Assembly: GCF_017303055.1 (NCBI RefSeq)
Contig: NZ_JAEKJT010000006.1
Span: forward strand, 1-64,000
DNA: 64,000 nucleotides
Direction: 5' to 3'
Source of the DNA: Halomonas litopenaei
GTDB taxonomy: Bacteria > Pseudomonadota > Gammaproteobacteria > Pseudomonadales > Halomonadaceae
The position numbers were made by a program, and so were the translations under genes. Below the pieces are notes generated by a model. It had not been told where the DNA came from, searched no databases, and was given only the letters and a program-made list of their open reading frames with translations. Positions 1 to 7,947 of this stretch are shown here, piece after piece. Each line of letters begins with the position of its first letter. Positions within the stretch are counted from its first letter, which is position 1.

Positions 1-245
1 AGAAGCTTAAAAAAGCCTTTTCAAATCAACTACTTTTACCACTCTTCACCGCCTGTGACGTTTGCTCGTCGCCGGCAGCGGATGCGTACTTTACGGATCT
101 CGAGGCAGCTTGGCAATAGTCTGAATCAAAAAAACTCATCAGCGCATGACGGCTCTGTTATGTCCTCGCCATAACGTTCGCGGGGACCCACCTTTAGTCG
201 CCGTCATTGCCACATCCATGCACCGTGGCAAGGCATCAGCACGCA

Positions 246-271
246 AAAGGCCCTGGCATCGCCAAGGCCTT
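246..271 (-). terminator. Rho-independent terminator-like hairpin
   Basis: The sequence shows arms AAAGGCC-TGGC and GCCA-GGCCTT around an ATC loop. Read on the minus strand the hairpin is followed by TTTT. It lies about 120 bases past the stop of the minus-strand diguanylate cyclase gene and probably ends its transcript. Confidence 0.5.
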
Positions 272-280
272 CACGCCACT

Positions 281-316
281 ACACCTGGCAAGAGACCTGG
301 CAAGAGACCTGACAAG
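281..316. repeat. 12-bp tandem repeat, three units
   Basis: Three head-to-tail copies of a unit close to AGACCTGGCAAG are visible, the first and third with small changes. They sit in the non-coding stretch 1-392 just beyond the hairpin at 246-271. Apart from that hairpin and this repeat I see no gene or signal in 1-392. Confidence 0.6.
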
Positions 317-392
317 ACACCTTACAGGGAACGAGCGCTAGCGCGCAGAAAGCGAAGACCATCAAAAAAACCAGCAAAAGACCAGCCTCTGT

Positions 393-2072
393 TTAGGCCA
401 TATGACGCTTGCCACATACCCGGTTGCGTCCGGCGTGTTTTGCGGCGTACAGCTCTTGATCCACGCGCTCAAATAGCGACGTAAACGTCTCCCCCTTGGT
501 GTACGCACCGACGCCCATGCTGATGGTGATGTTCAACTGCTGACCATCTGCAAGTTCGATCTGGCTCTGGCTGATGGCCTGACATACACGCTGCGCCGCG
601 CTCATGGCCTCCTCCAATGCGGCATGACGCATGACGATAACGAACTCCTCGCCTCCGGTACGGGCCACCAGGTCACCATCACGCAGACACTGCTCAACGG
701 CCTGACCGAGCCACACCAAGACCTGGTCTCCTACCACATGCCCATAGTGGTCATTCACTTGCTTGAAGAAGTCGATGTCCAGCACGGCCAGGGCAAAGCC
801 CGTCCCCCGTGAAGTGCACTCCTCTATAAGTTCGTCGACATAGCGATCGAGCTGCGCCCGATTGGGCAAGCCCGTGAGCGGGTCACGCAATGCCTGATCT
901 TCCAGCTCGTCGCGCTCCCTCTTGATTCGCGCTACGTCCAGTTCGTTGGTAATCACTCGCTCTACTGCACCGGTCAGCAGACGCACCAGCTCAATATCAA
1001 CCTCTGAAAAGGGCTGGCGACGAGGTCTAGCGCTGGAAAAATTAAGCGTTCCCCAGACGGAGCCCTCTATCCAAATGGGCGCACCAATATAGGTTTCCAA
1101 CTGAAACGCCTGGTAACAGGGGTGCCCGCTAACACGCTCATCACACCTGGCATGATGGGTAGCAAAGACGTCACACGCATCAAGGGTAAGACGGCAATAC
1201 GTATCTCCCAGAGGAAAGGTATCCCCAGGACCTACCGGCGCCTCATCACTGGCCGCCCAGCGCACGCTGTACTGCTCACCCACCACCTCGCTGACCAACG
1301 CGATGTCCAGGCCCAGGTAAACAAGCGCATCTCGCAGCAGCATATCGACAATCTCGGACGTCTCGATATCCGTGCGGTTAACGCCGGTGTGCACATCCCG
1401 TAGCAGCTGGATCATCGACCGGTATTCAGAGACGTCCTGAATGATGGCGTAGAAGCCCGCGACACCGTCATCCACGATATCCGGCAAGTAGTTCACCTTG
1501 AAAAATGCTCTCCTGCCGTCCTGCAGCACCAGTGCATCCTCGTAGCTGACCTCTACCCCCGCCAGGGCACGCGCGAAGCGCGGCTGAATCTTCGCATAGG
1601 AGGAGGCGTCGAGAACCGATGCCACCGGCTGACCTGCCAATTCAGACGACGTAAGGCCAATGAAGTCCTGATATGCCTGATTGTTGAAGCGAAAGCACAG
1701 GTCTCGATCCACGTAGGCCACCATGACAGGAAGATGATCCGCTAGCCGAGCCACCACACCATGATCAGGTCGTTGCTGCATCGGCAGACGCAGCACCATG
1801 CTGCCATCAGGCAGCATCACGTAAGCCGAGCTACGGCTTTGCCCCCTTCCCTGCTCGTCCCACTGCCTGCCCGCACCCGCCATGGCTTCTGCAAGCCTGG
1901 CGGAGTGCCCCTGCAGCTCCGACAACGAACGTCCGACAACCTCATCGCGAGATCCTCCCAACACCGACGCACAATCGCCGGCCACGTCTAGCACCACCGC
2001 CGCTGGCGACACCCTGACGAGTACCGTCCCGGCAAGCGTCAATGCTTCTCGCACCCAGGCATACTGGTCCAT
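393..2072 (-). CDS. Diguanylate cyclase with PAS and GAF sensor domains
   Basis: This 559-residue protein most likely makes cyclic di-GMP from two GTP in the cytoplasm. The N-terminal ~100 residues look like a degenerate PAS module. A clearer PAS domain covers about residues 105-215 (from LADHLPVMVAYVDRDL to QDVSEYR). A GAF domain follows at about 225-375 and a GGDEF domain at about 395-559. The catalytic loop reads GGEEF, the active form, and the domain opens with the usual RDPLTGLPNR. No transmembrane helix or EAL domain is visible, so it is a soluble sensor-cyclase. The ATG at 2072 has an AGGAG ribosome site just upstream. The ligands sensed cannot be told from sequence. The gene stands alone. 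Confidence 0.93.
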   Translation of the reverse strand: MDQYAWVREALTLAGTVLVRVSPAAVVLDVAGDCASVLGGSRDEVVGRSLSELQGHSARLAEAMAGAGRQWDEQGRGQSRSSAYVMLPDGSMVLRLPMQQRPDHGVVARLADHLPVMVAYVDRDLCFRFNNQAYQDFIGLTSSELAGQPVASVLDASSYAKIQPRFARALAGVEVSYEDALVLQDGRRAFFKVNYLPDIVDDGVAGFYAIIQDVSEYRSMIQLLRDVHTGVNRTDIETSEIVDMLLRDALVYLGLDIALVSEVVGEQYSVRWAASDEAPVGPGDTFPLGDTYCRLTLDACDVFATHHARCDERVSGHPCYQAFQLETYIGAPIWIEGSVWGTLNFSSARPRRQPFSEVDIELVRLLTGAVERVITNELDVARIKRERDELEDQALRDPLTGLPNRAQLDRYVDELIEECTSRGTGFALAVLDIDFFKQVNDHYGHVVGDQVLVWLGQAVEQCLRDGDLVARTGGEEFVIVMRHAALEEAMSAAQRVCQAISQSQIELADGQQLNITISMGVGAYTKGETFTSLFERVDQELYAAKHAGRNRVCGKRHMA

Positions 2073-2397
2073 GCTGGCTCTCCTGGTCGTTCCCCTGACG
2101 TGATAGGACGCACAAGCATCCTTCTGGCCTGCTCATGAATTTGGCTGTTTGTATGGTTGAATGCATCAGAATTTTCCACGCTGCGTGGACAGTACGTTCG
2201 CTCACGGTGCTCAAGAGGCGAATGCCATGTATTACCAAAACTTGATGGCGATCGAGCGAGCTCTCTCGCTCACGTACCAAGGACGTGCCGCCTGGCTGGA
2301 GACTCAACTGGGCAGCGCTTACGGTCTTGTGGATTACCGTATGCAGACCACTCAAGCGGAGCCGATTGACGAGGACGGCAACGCCTACCGACTACCG

Positions 2398-3000
2398 CAT
2401 CCGTTTAAGGACCTGCGCCAGCACGCCGACGTCCATCACTCCCCCCTGACGACAGTCCATGTCAGCCAGGGTCGCGACCACGTCGCGGAACTACTGCTGC
2501 CGGACAGCCCGACACAGACCCATCTGGAAGTCCTGCACGCGACGCTGCTCGGACAACCTTCGCTGGTTCGCCTTATCAACTTGAATGGCTCCCCCGCCCG
2601 ACTGAGGCGCGTCGAGCAACATGAGCCACTGGTACAGCAATGCGATCAGCTGCTTGCGCTGCTGATCCAACCTGCGCTGCGCCTGGTAATGGCTGGGCCG
2701 ATCAGGGACGTGCATCGCATTGGCCTGCATGCCCATCAGAGGGGATTTGAAGTCATCTGGTGCAGAGGCCAGCCAGGCACTGCGCTTGCCGAAGACACTG
2801 TCTCACCAGACACTCCCACGTCAGACCAGTCCTTTCCCATGTCAGACCTGTCCTTTCCCATGGAAGTCCAGCACGCTGAAGCTGCCCACTTTCTTGCCGG
2901 CGGCGGAGGGCATCGGCGCACCCTCGTGCTGAACGCTACCTCTGATACGTCGCTGGCAGAGGTGGCGAAGAGCTCGGGTTGCTTCGACTGCAACAACAAC
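2398..3000 (-). pseudogene. Possible decayed coding region, identity unknown
   Basis: No convincing intact gene is present between 2100 and 3200. On the minus strand an open frame at about 2800-2491, continuing past a TAG to 2398, has GC-rich third positions like a real gene. It encodes text such as RPSHYQAQRRLDQQRKQ, but is interrupted by stops and seems to shift frame near 2740-2850. The stretch 2816-2862 carries 21-bp tandem repeats that read MGKDRSD-MGKDWSD on this strand. A plus-strand open frame from 2161 or 2224 to 3075 overlaps it and could instead be the gene. I recognise no family in either reading. Confidence 0.25.
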
Positions 3001-3220
3001 CCCCACCCCAGGCTCTCGGAGACGACCCACTGGCTGGATCGGGCCTGCCAAGCAATGTCACTCGAGGGGCGTTAGCGGCGCGATGCTTCCGCAACGAGCG
3101 CCCTACCTTTCTGCAATTGACAGCCCCACTAGCCGGCCCTAGTCTGGACCTCTTCCTAGGGGAGCCCTACTGGCCATACAGGTCGTGACAGCGCCGCGAC
3201 AGCGCTGTATCGCACCAAGG

Positions 3221-3302
3221 CCATAGTACGGGGCTGAGATTCCGCATTGCGCGGTAACCCTTTGAACCTGATCCGGGTCATGCCGGCGAAGGGAAGGATG
3301 GT
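3221..3302 (+). promoter_or_regulatory. TPP riboswitch (THI box)
   Basis: The hallmark THI-element segments are present in order: GGGGCTGAGA at 3229-3238, ACCCTTTGAACCTGAT at 3256-3271, and a TGCCGGCGAAGGGA box at 3281-3294. The outer ends CCAT and GGATGG can pair as P1. It precedes the sodium:solute symporter gene by about 90 bases on the same strand. Thiamine pyrophosphate binding normally lowers expression of the downstream gene. Confidence 0.95.
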
Positions 3303-3389
3303 TGCCGCTCTCCCTCTTTCTTCCTGCCCGCCGTCCGTCCCGATGTCCACTGGTCCCTGCGGACAACGATAAGAAAGAGGTTTCTCTCG

Positions 3390-4835
3390 ATGATGCTCGA
3401 CCCTCTCTGGACGGCGCTGTGGCTGCTGCTGTGCGCTGCCATCTTTGCCATTCCAGGCCTGCTCTACGCCCGACGCCGTCGGGGCGGCCTAGATGACTAC
3501 ATCTCCGCACGTAACAGCCAGAACACTCGTGCCACGGTGCTGACGTTGATTGCCACCACACTGGGCACCTGGATCCTGTTTGGACCGGCCCAGGCTGCCA
3601 CCTGGGGCGGTATCGCGGCGGTCATTGGCTACGCGCTCGGCTCCATGGTGCCTCGCCTGGTGATGATTCCTCTTGGTCGACGCATGCGGGAGCTGATTCC
3701 CGAAGGCCACGGCCTGACCGAGTTCGTGATCCACCGCTACGGCCGCACGATGTATGCCTTCACCCTGGCGATTATGCTGTTCTACCTGTTTATCTCTCTG
3801 GCTGCAGGGCTGACCGCCATTGCCCACATGGTGACCCTGCTGGCCCCCATCCCCCTCTGGCTAACCGCCAGCGTGGTGATGATCGCCACCCTGCTCTACA
3901 CCTTTTACGGCGGTCTGCGTACCACCATCTTCACTGACAAGGTGCAGATGCTGGTGATCCTGCCACTGCTGGCTCTCTTGCTCATGTTTGGCTGGCAGGC
4001 GGCGGGTGGCGTTGCTCCGACGCTCGAGGGGCTACGCGAGCGTGCTCCGCAACTGCTGGATATCACCGATGCTGGCGGCCTGCGCGCTGGCCTGACCTTC
4101 TTTCTCGCGGTGATGCTGACGGGTCTGTTCTACCAAGGAACCTGGCAGAGGATCTATGCGGCCCGGGATACTCGCGTGCTCAGGCGTGGCTTCTGGATCG
4201 CGGGACTCTTCAACTTCCCGGTCATCGTACTCATGGGTCTGTTCGGCCTGGCGTTCATCGGCCTGGGACTTGAGGGAGACGGCTCCGTCGCTCTGTTCAG
4301 CGTATTGTTGTCCGACGTGCCGCTGTGGTTTGCCTTGGCCCTGATTCCCCTTGGCCTTGCGCTGGTAATGAGTAGCGCCGACACAACGATCAATGCCACC
4401 TCCAGCATTATCGCCGTCGACATGCACAGGCTGCTGCCCCAGGCCAGTGAGGCGGCCTTGATGAGAATGGCACGCTGGCTCATCGTCGTCGCTGCAATAC
4501 CAGTGACGTGGGTCGCTGCGCAGGGCTACAGCGTCCTCTACCTGTTCCTGCTGGCAGACCTGCTGTGCTCTGCCGCAGCCTTTCCGGTGTTTTTCGGCCT
4601 GTTCAACCGCCGCTATCACGGTCGCAATGCAGTGATCAGTACCGCAGCAGGTCTGCTGGCCGGGCTGTGGATGTTCCCCTCGCCTAACGGTGGCACCGCG
4701 ACGCTACTGGAATCCTTCCTGCTGGCTGCCTTTGTTCCGGTGCTGGTATCTCTCGTCCTGATGAAGCTGATGCCATCTCGGGAGAGCTACGACTTTGACC
4801 GAATGAGCGGCCTGGTGAGACGCTTCCAGAACTAA
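3390..4835 (+). CDS. Sodium:solute symporter, thiamine-riboswitch controlled
   Basis: This is a 481-residue inner-membrane protein with about 13 hydrophobic helices and the sodium:solute symporter (SSS) fold. Family-like text includes LLYTFYGGLRTTIFTDKVQ and ALVMSSADTTINATSS, the latter being the helix that usually carries sodium ligands. The THI box directly upstream makes thiamine, its pyrimidine or thiazole moiety, or a breakdown product the likely cargo; that is inferred from regulation only. The ATG at 3390 follows an AAGAAAGAGG ribosome site, and a second ATG comes immediately after. The gene runs toward a second THI-box unit on the other strand. Substrates of SSS proteins cannot be read from sequence with confidence. 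Confidence 0.85.
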   Translation: MMLDPLWTALWLLLCAAIFAIPGLLYARRRRGGLDDYISARNSQNTRATVLTLIATTLGTWILFGPAQAATWGGIAAVIGYALGSMVPRLVMIPLGRRMRELIPEGHGLTEFVIHRYGRTMYAFTLAIMLFYLFISLAAGLTAIAHMVTLLAPIPLWLTASVVMIATLLYTFYGGLRTTIFTDKVQMLVILPLLALLLMFGWQAAGGVAPTLEGLRERAPQLLDITDAGGLRAGLTFFLAVMLTGLFYQGTWQRIYAARDTRVLRRGFWIAGLFNFPVIVLMGLFGLAFIGLGLEGDGSVALFSVLLSDVPLWFALALIPLGLALVMSSADTTINATSSIIAVDMHRLLPQASEAALMRMARWLIVVAAIPVTWVAAQGYSVLYLFLLADLLCSAAAFPVFFGLFNRRYHGRNAVISTAAGLLAGLWMFPSPNGGTATLLESFLLAAFVPVLVSLVLMKLMPSRESYDFDRMSGLVRRFQN

Positions 4836-4983
4836 GGAAACGCTGAATAAATGTTTCGAGCGATGACAGGTCGGTAGCTGCCGGAGCGGAAAGACCGGAG
4901 TTTACATGCGGTTAAATGAGGATCTTGAGCACCGCCAGCAGCCGAGATATCGAGCGCAGTAATTTATGCAGTGTTTCCCTAAG
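4836..4983. repeat. Dispersed inverted-repeat element, copy A
   Basis: The left end reads GGAAACGCTGAATAAATG. The reverse complement of the right end reads GGGAAACACTGCATAAAT. The arms continue as an imperfect palindrome (TCGGTAGCTGCCGG against TCGGCTGCTGGCGG). The element starts right after the symporter stop codon. It is one of four related copies in the window. Confidence 0.75.
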
Positions 4984-5012
4984 GCAATCAAACCGACGCC
5001 ACTGAACCGAAA

Positions 5013-5047
5013 CCATAACGGCGGGGCGAGCTCCCCCGCTGTTATGG
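5013..5047. terminator. Bidirectional hairpin between convergent genes
   Basis: The arms CCATAACGGCGGGG and CCCCCGCTGTTATGG face each other across a 6-base loop, with one or two mismatches. It lies between the convergent symporter and monooxygenase genes and could end transcripts from either side. There is no clear T run, so factor-independent termination is uncertain. Confidence 0.45.
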
Positions 5048-5100
5048 CGGATGTCTATAGAGGCTGTCGTGCCTAGCAGCAGTGTGAGCAAGACGCCCGC

Positions 5101-6390
5101 TCAGCAGCTGGGGCGTGACAATCCAAGATGGTCGCGCAGCGTCTTGCCCTCATATTCCCGGCGGAAGACCCCACGTCGCTGCAATTCCGGCACGACCTGC
5201 TCCACGAAGTCCTCGATGCCGTGAGGCAGTGAGGGTGGCATCAGGTTAAAGCCATCGGCCCCACCCTGTTCGACCCAGCGCTGCATCTCATCGGCAATTC
5301 CCTCCGGCGTGCCGACCATCGTGCAGTGCCCACCTCCGGCGGCAAGCCGTCCCATTAGCTGTCTCAGGGTTGGCCGTTCAGCCTCGATAATGCGCAGGAT
5401 GGTGGCATAGCGTCCTTTCGGTCCTGTAAAAGCCTCCAGCGGCGGCAGCGCGGGCACGGGCGCATCCAGTTCCCAGTGACTGACGTCCTGGCCGATAAAC
5501 TGGCTTAACTGTCGCCGCGAGGCCTCTACCGGCAGCAACTCGTCGAGTTCACGCTGCTTGCGTCGGGCCTCTTCCTCGGTAGACCCGACGTAGGTCACAA
5601 GCCCCGGCATGATCGCCACCCCTGGACGGCCTGCGGCTTTCACCCTCGCCTTGAGGTCAGCGCAGTAAGCCTGGGCCGATGGCAGGTCATAGGCCACCGC
5701 GTAAATGGCTTCGGCATAGCGTGCCGCCAGGTCTCGCCCCTGTTCTGATGCCCCCGCCTGAAACAGCACGGGATGGCCCTGTGGCGAGCGCGGCACCGTC
5801 AAGGGGCCATCGACCAGAAAATGCTCGCCGCGGTGATGAATCGGTTGCACTTGAGCAGCATCCGCATAATCGCCGTGGCGATCTCGCAGCAGCGCGCCAT
5901 CGCTCCAGGAGTCCCACAGCGCCAGCACGGTATTGGCAAACTCTTCCGCTCTAGCGTAGCGCTGCGCGTGGCCCGGCATGCCTTCCAGGCCATGATTGCG
6001 CGCCTCGCTGTCGAACATTGACGTCACCAGGTTCCACCCAAGCCGTCCGCCCGAGATATGGTCCAGCGATGCCAGCATGCGAGCCGCATGAAAGGGCGTA
6101 TAGAAGGTACTGGAGACGGTCGAGATCAGGCCGATATGCTGTGTGGCACGCGCCATCGCGGCAAGCATTGTCAGCGGCTCCAAGGTCCACAGCGGACCGT
6201 CTGCGACATTGCCCGCGGCATGGCCATCGGCAAAGAAAACCGCATCCAGGCGACCGCGTTCGGCAAGCTTGGCCAGCTCTTCGTAGTAGGCGATATCCGC
6301 CAATCGCTCGACGCTGGAATCAGGGTGTCGCCAGGCCGCCTTGTGATGACCGCAGCCCAGGATGAAGAGATTCAAGTGCATAGAGGTCAT
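5101..6390 (-). CDS. FMN-dependent NtaA/SnaA/DszA-family monooxygenase
   Basis: This 429-residue protein belongs to the luciferase-like flavin monooxygenases of the NtaA/SnaA/DszA type. Seen are the N-terminal LNLFILGCGHH strand, the DAVFFADG segment, the GGRLGWNLVTS stretch typical of this subfamily, and the PVLFQAGASEQGRDLAARYAE region. Such enzymes use FMNH2 from a separate reductase and oxidise or ring-open small molecules. I chose the ATG at 6390 because it overlaps the stop of the upstream SDR gene (TGATG), which indicates coupling; an earlier start would lie inside the SDR gene. The operon sits behind a THI box, so the substrate may be a thiamine-related compound. Sulfur-compound or xenobiotic oxidation is the alternative suggested by the family alone. 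Confidence 0.85.
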   Translation of the reverse strand: MTSMHLNLFILGCGHHKAAWRHPDSSVERLADIAYYEELAKLAERGRLDAVFFADGHAAGNVADGPLWTLEPLTMLAAMARATQHIGLISTVSSTFYTPFHAARMLASLDHISGGRLGWNLVTSMFDSEARNHGLEGMPGHAQRYARAEEFANTVLALWDSWSDGALLRDRHGDYADAAQVQPIHHRGEHFLVDGPLTVPRSPQGHPVLFQAGASEQGRDLAARYAEAIYAVAYDLPSAQAYCADLKARVKAAGRPGVAIMPGLVTYVGSTEEEARRKQRELDELLPVEASRRQLSQFIGQDVSHWELDAPVPALPPLEAFTGPKGRYATILRIIEAERPTLRQLMGRLAAGGGHCTMVGTPEGIADEMQRWVEQGGADGFNLMPPSLPHGIEDFVEQVVPELQRRGVFRREYEGKTLRDHLGLSRPSC

Positions 6391-7193
6391 CAGCCTTTCA
6401 CCAGTCCGCCATCGACAATCAGATTCTGCCCGGTGATGGCCCTGGCCCACGGGGAAGCCAACAGCAGTACCGCGTCTGCAAACTCTTGCGGGGTGGTCAC
6501 CCGTCGCAGCGGTGTGTTGGCGGCGATGAGGTCAAACACCGCGTCTGGTGTGGCACTGGAAGCGTCCGTCGTGCGCAGCAAGCCGCCGGACACCATATTG
6601 ACGCTGATATTGTCTGGGCCGAGATCCTGCGCCAGCGTACGCGTCAGCGACAGCAGCGCCGCCTTGGCCGCGGTGTAGTCGTGATACGGCACCACCGGGT
6701 TCTGGAACAGGTTGGTACCGATATTGATGACACGCCCGACACCCGCCTCGCGCATGCCGGGAAGCGCTGCCTGCACCGTGTTGAGCGCACCACGCACCAC
6801 ACCCTGAAGTTGATGGTCCAGATGCTCCCAGCTCAGCGAGTCAGGGCCAGGCCGTGCGTCCCCATTGAATGCAAAGTCCGGCAGCGCATTGTTGACCACG
6901 GTAGTCACAGGCCCACCGAAGCGCTCACTGGCCCTCGCCAACATGGCCTCCACGCCATCCCGATCGCACACATCCGCAGCGACGGCCAAGGCGTGTTCCG
7001 GGTAATCAGCGACCAGCGCCCGGGCGCCTTCTTCGCTGCGGCGGTAGTTGACCACCACGCGAGCGCCTTCTCGCAGGAAGGCGCGTGCCAGGTGAGCGCC
7101 CAGACCACGTCCTGCGCCGGTAATCAGCACAATTTGAGCGGAGATATCAGGCGCAATGGGGTCGACAACAGGAGAGGTATCGGGAGGGGTCAT
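6390..7193 (-). CDS. SDR oxidoreductase (FabG-like) of the thiamine-controlled operon
   Basis: This is a classical short-chain dehydrogenase of 267 residues. The nucleotide-binding motif is TGAGRGLG. The catalytic motif is YHDYTAAK (Y-x3-K), with an N-terminal VLITGAG strand and a C-terminal DGGLVKG tail. It resembles 3-oxoacyl-ACP reductases in sequence but is not near fatty-acid genes. The ATG at 7193 has an AAGGA site about eight bases upstream; an ATG at 7226 is less well placed. The gene is first in a two-gene operon and overlaps the monooxygenase start. From memory, SDR genes behind THI elements were noted in comparative studies of the thiamine regulon under the name oarX; the reaction is unknown. 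Confidence 0.85.
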   Translation of the reverse strand: MTPPDTSPVVDPIAPDISAQIVLITGAGRGLGAHLARAFLREGARVVVNYRRSEEGARALVADYPEHALAVAADVCDRDGVEAMLARASERFGGPVTTVVNNALPDFAFNGDARPGPDSLSWEHLDHQLQGVVRGALNTVQAALPGMREAGVGRVINIGTNLFQNPVVPYHDYTAAKAALLSLTRTLAQDLGPDNISVNMVSGGLLRTTDASSATPDAVFDLIAANTPLRRVTTPQEFADAVLLLASPWARAITGQNLIVDGGLVKG

Positions 7194-7252
7194 GCGATGA
7201 GTCCTTGGTCGAGGCGGGGAACGCACGTCGAGCCAGGGACAGACGACTGCGC

Positions 7253-7333
7253 TGACATCCCTTCGCCGGTATGAACTGGATCAGGTTCGACGGGTATTTC
7301 TCAGCCCTGGCTCAGCCAGGACACCCCGTGTCA
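7253..7333 (-). promoter_or_regulatory. TPP riboswitch (THI box), minus strand
   Basis: Reverse-complemented, this shows GGGGTGTCC, GGGCTGAGA, ACCCGTCGAACCTGATC and ATACCGGCGAAGGGA in order. P1 pairs TGACA with TGTCA. It lies about 60 bases upstream of the SDR-monooxygenase operon. With the plus-strand element at 3221 it brackets the whole 4-kb locus. Confidence 0.95.
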
Positions 7334-7947
7334 TGCGCTCTCGACCTTAGCCCATCACCTTGCCCGGAACAAGACAGCGGGTATCAAGCAAGTGAAAGGG
7401 CCTACCCTGATTTGCCATCCTGGCACACGCCGCGACAACCCTATCGCGCCCCGGCCCCTTCACAAAGCAAATGTATACACATTTAAGCGACATCTTTCGA
7501 CCTTCATGGCTTCGGGCTTTCCTTGCCCTCCAGCGTGTTACTCTGCCTTCTTTTCACCCTCTGTCCTGACACTCCCCCTACCTTGCCACCACCCCCTACT
7601 TTGGTACTACCCATTATCGGATCGACGCTTAGAAGAACATTCAACGCATTGTTTATCAAAGATAAAATAATAGAAGAGCGATCTATCTTTCATCATGAAA
7701 GGGAGCTGACGTGATCGCCAGCTCACTCGGCTCTAGCCTTTTCGATTTTTATTGTATATACATTATGACGGATTGACGGACCGCATCAGCGGTTCGTCAA
7801 GGAAGCGCTGAGCACCTCCGCTCAGGCATCGGTGCAGCGTTTCCCTAAGCCTGCCACACGCATCTGTGAGATCGGCCGATGACAACACCCGACAATGCTG
7901 ATCCACTGCGCCACCTGGTAACGCCATCACCCGTGGAGAACAAGAAT
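7334..7947. other. Gene-free stretch before the BCCT gene
   Basis: I see no supported gene here. The stretch becomes AT-rich from about 7470 to 7770 and probably holds promoters for the riboswitch operon to the left and the BCCT operon to the right. It also holds one copy of the dispersed inverted-repeat element (7799-7849). Confidence 0.5.
7799..7849. repeat. Dispersed inverted-repeat element, copy B (short)
   Basis: The ends are AAGGAAGCGCTGAGCACC and GGTGCAGCGTTTCCCTAA. They form a near-perfect hairpin with about 14 bases in the middle. The termini match copies A, C and D. Confidence 0.7.

Noticed and set aside
146..484. 112-codon plus-strand frame at the left edge
   Set aside because: Runs through a terminator hairpin and a 12-bp repeat and into the 3' end of the diguanylate cyclase gene; very basic low-complexity text.
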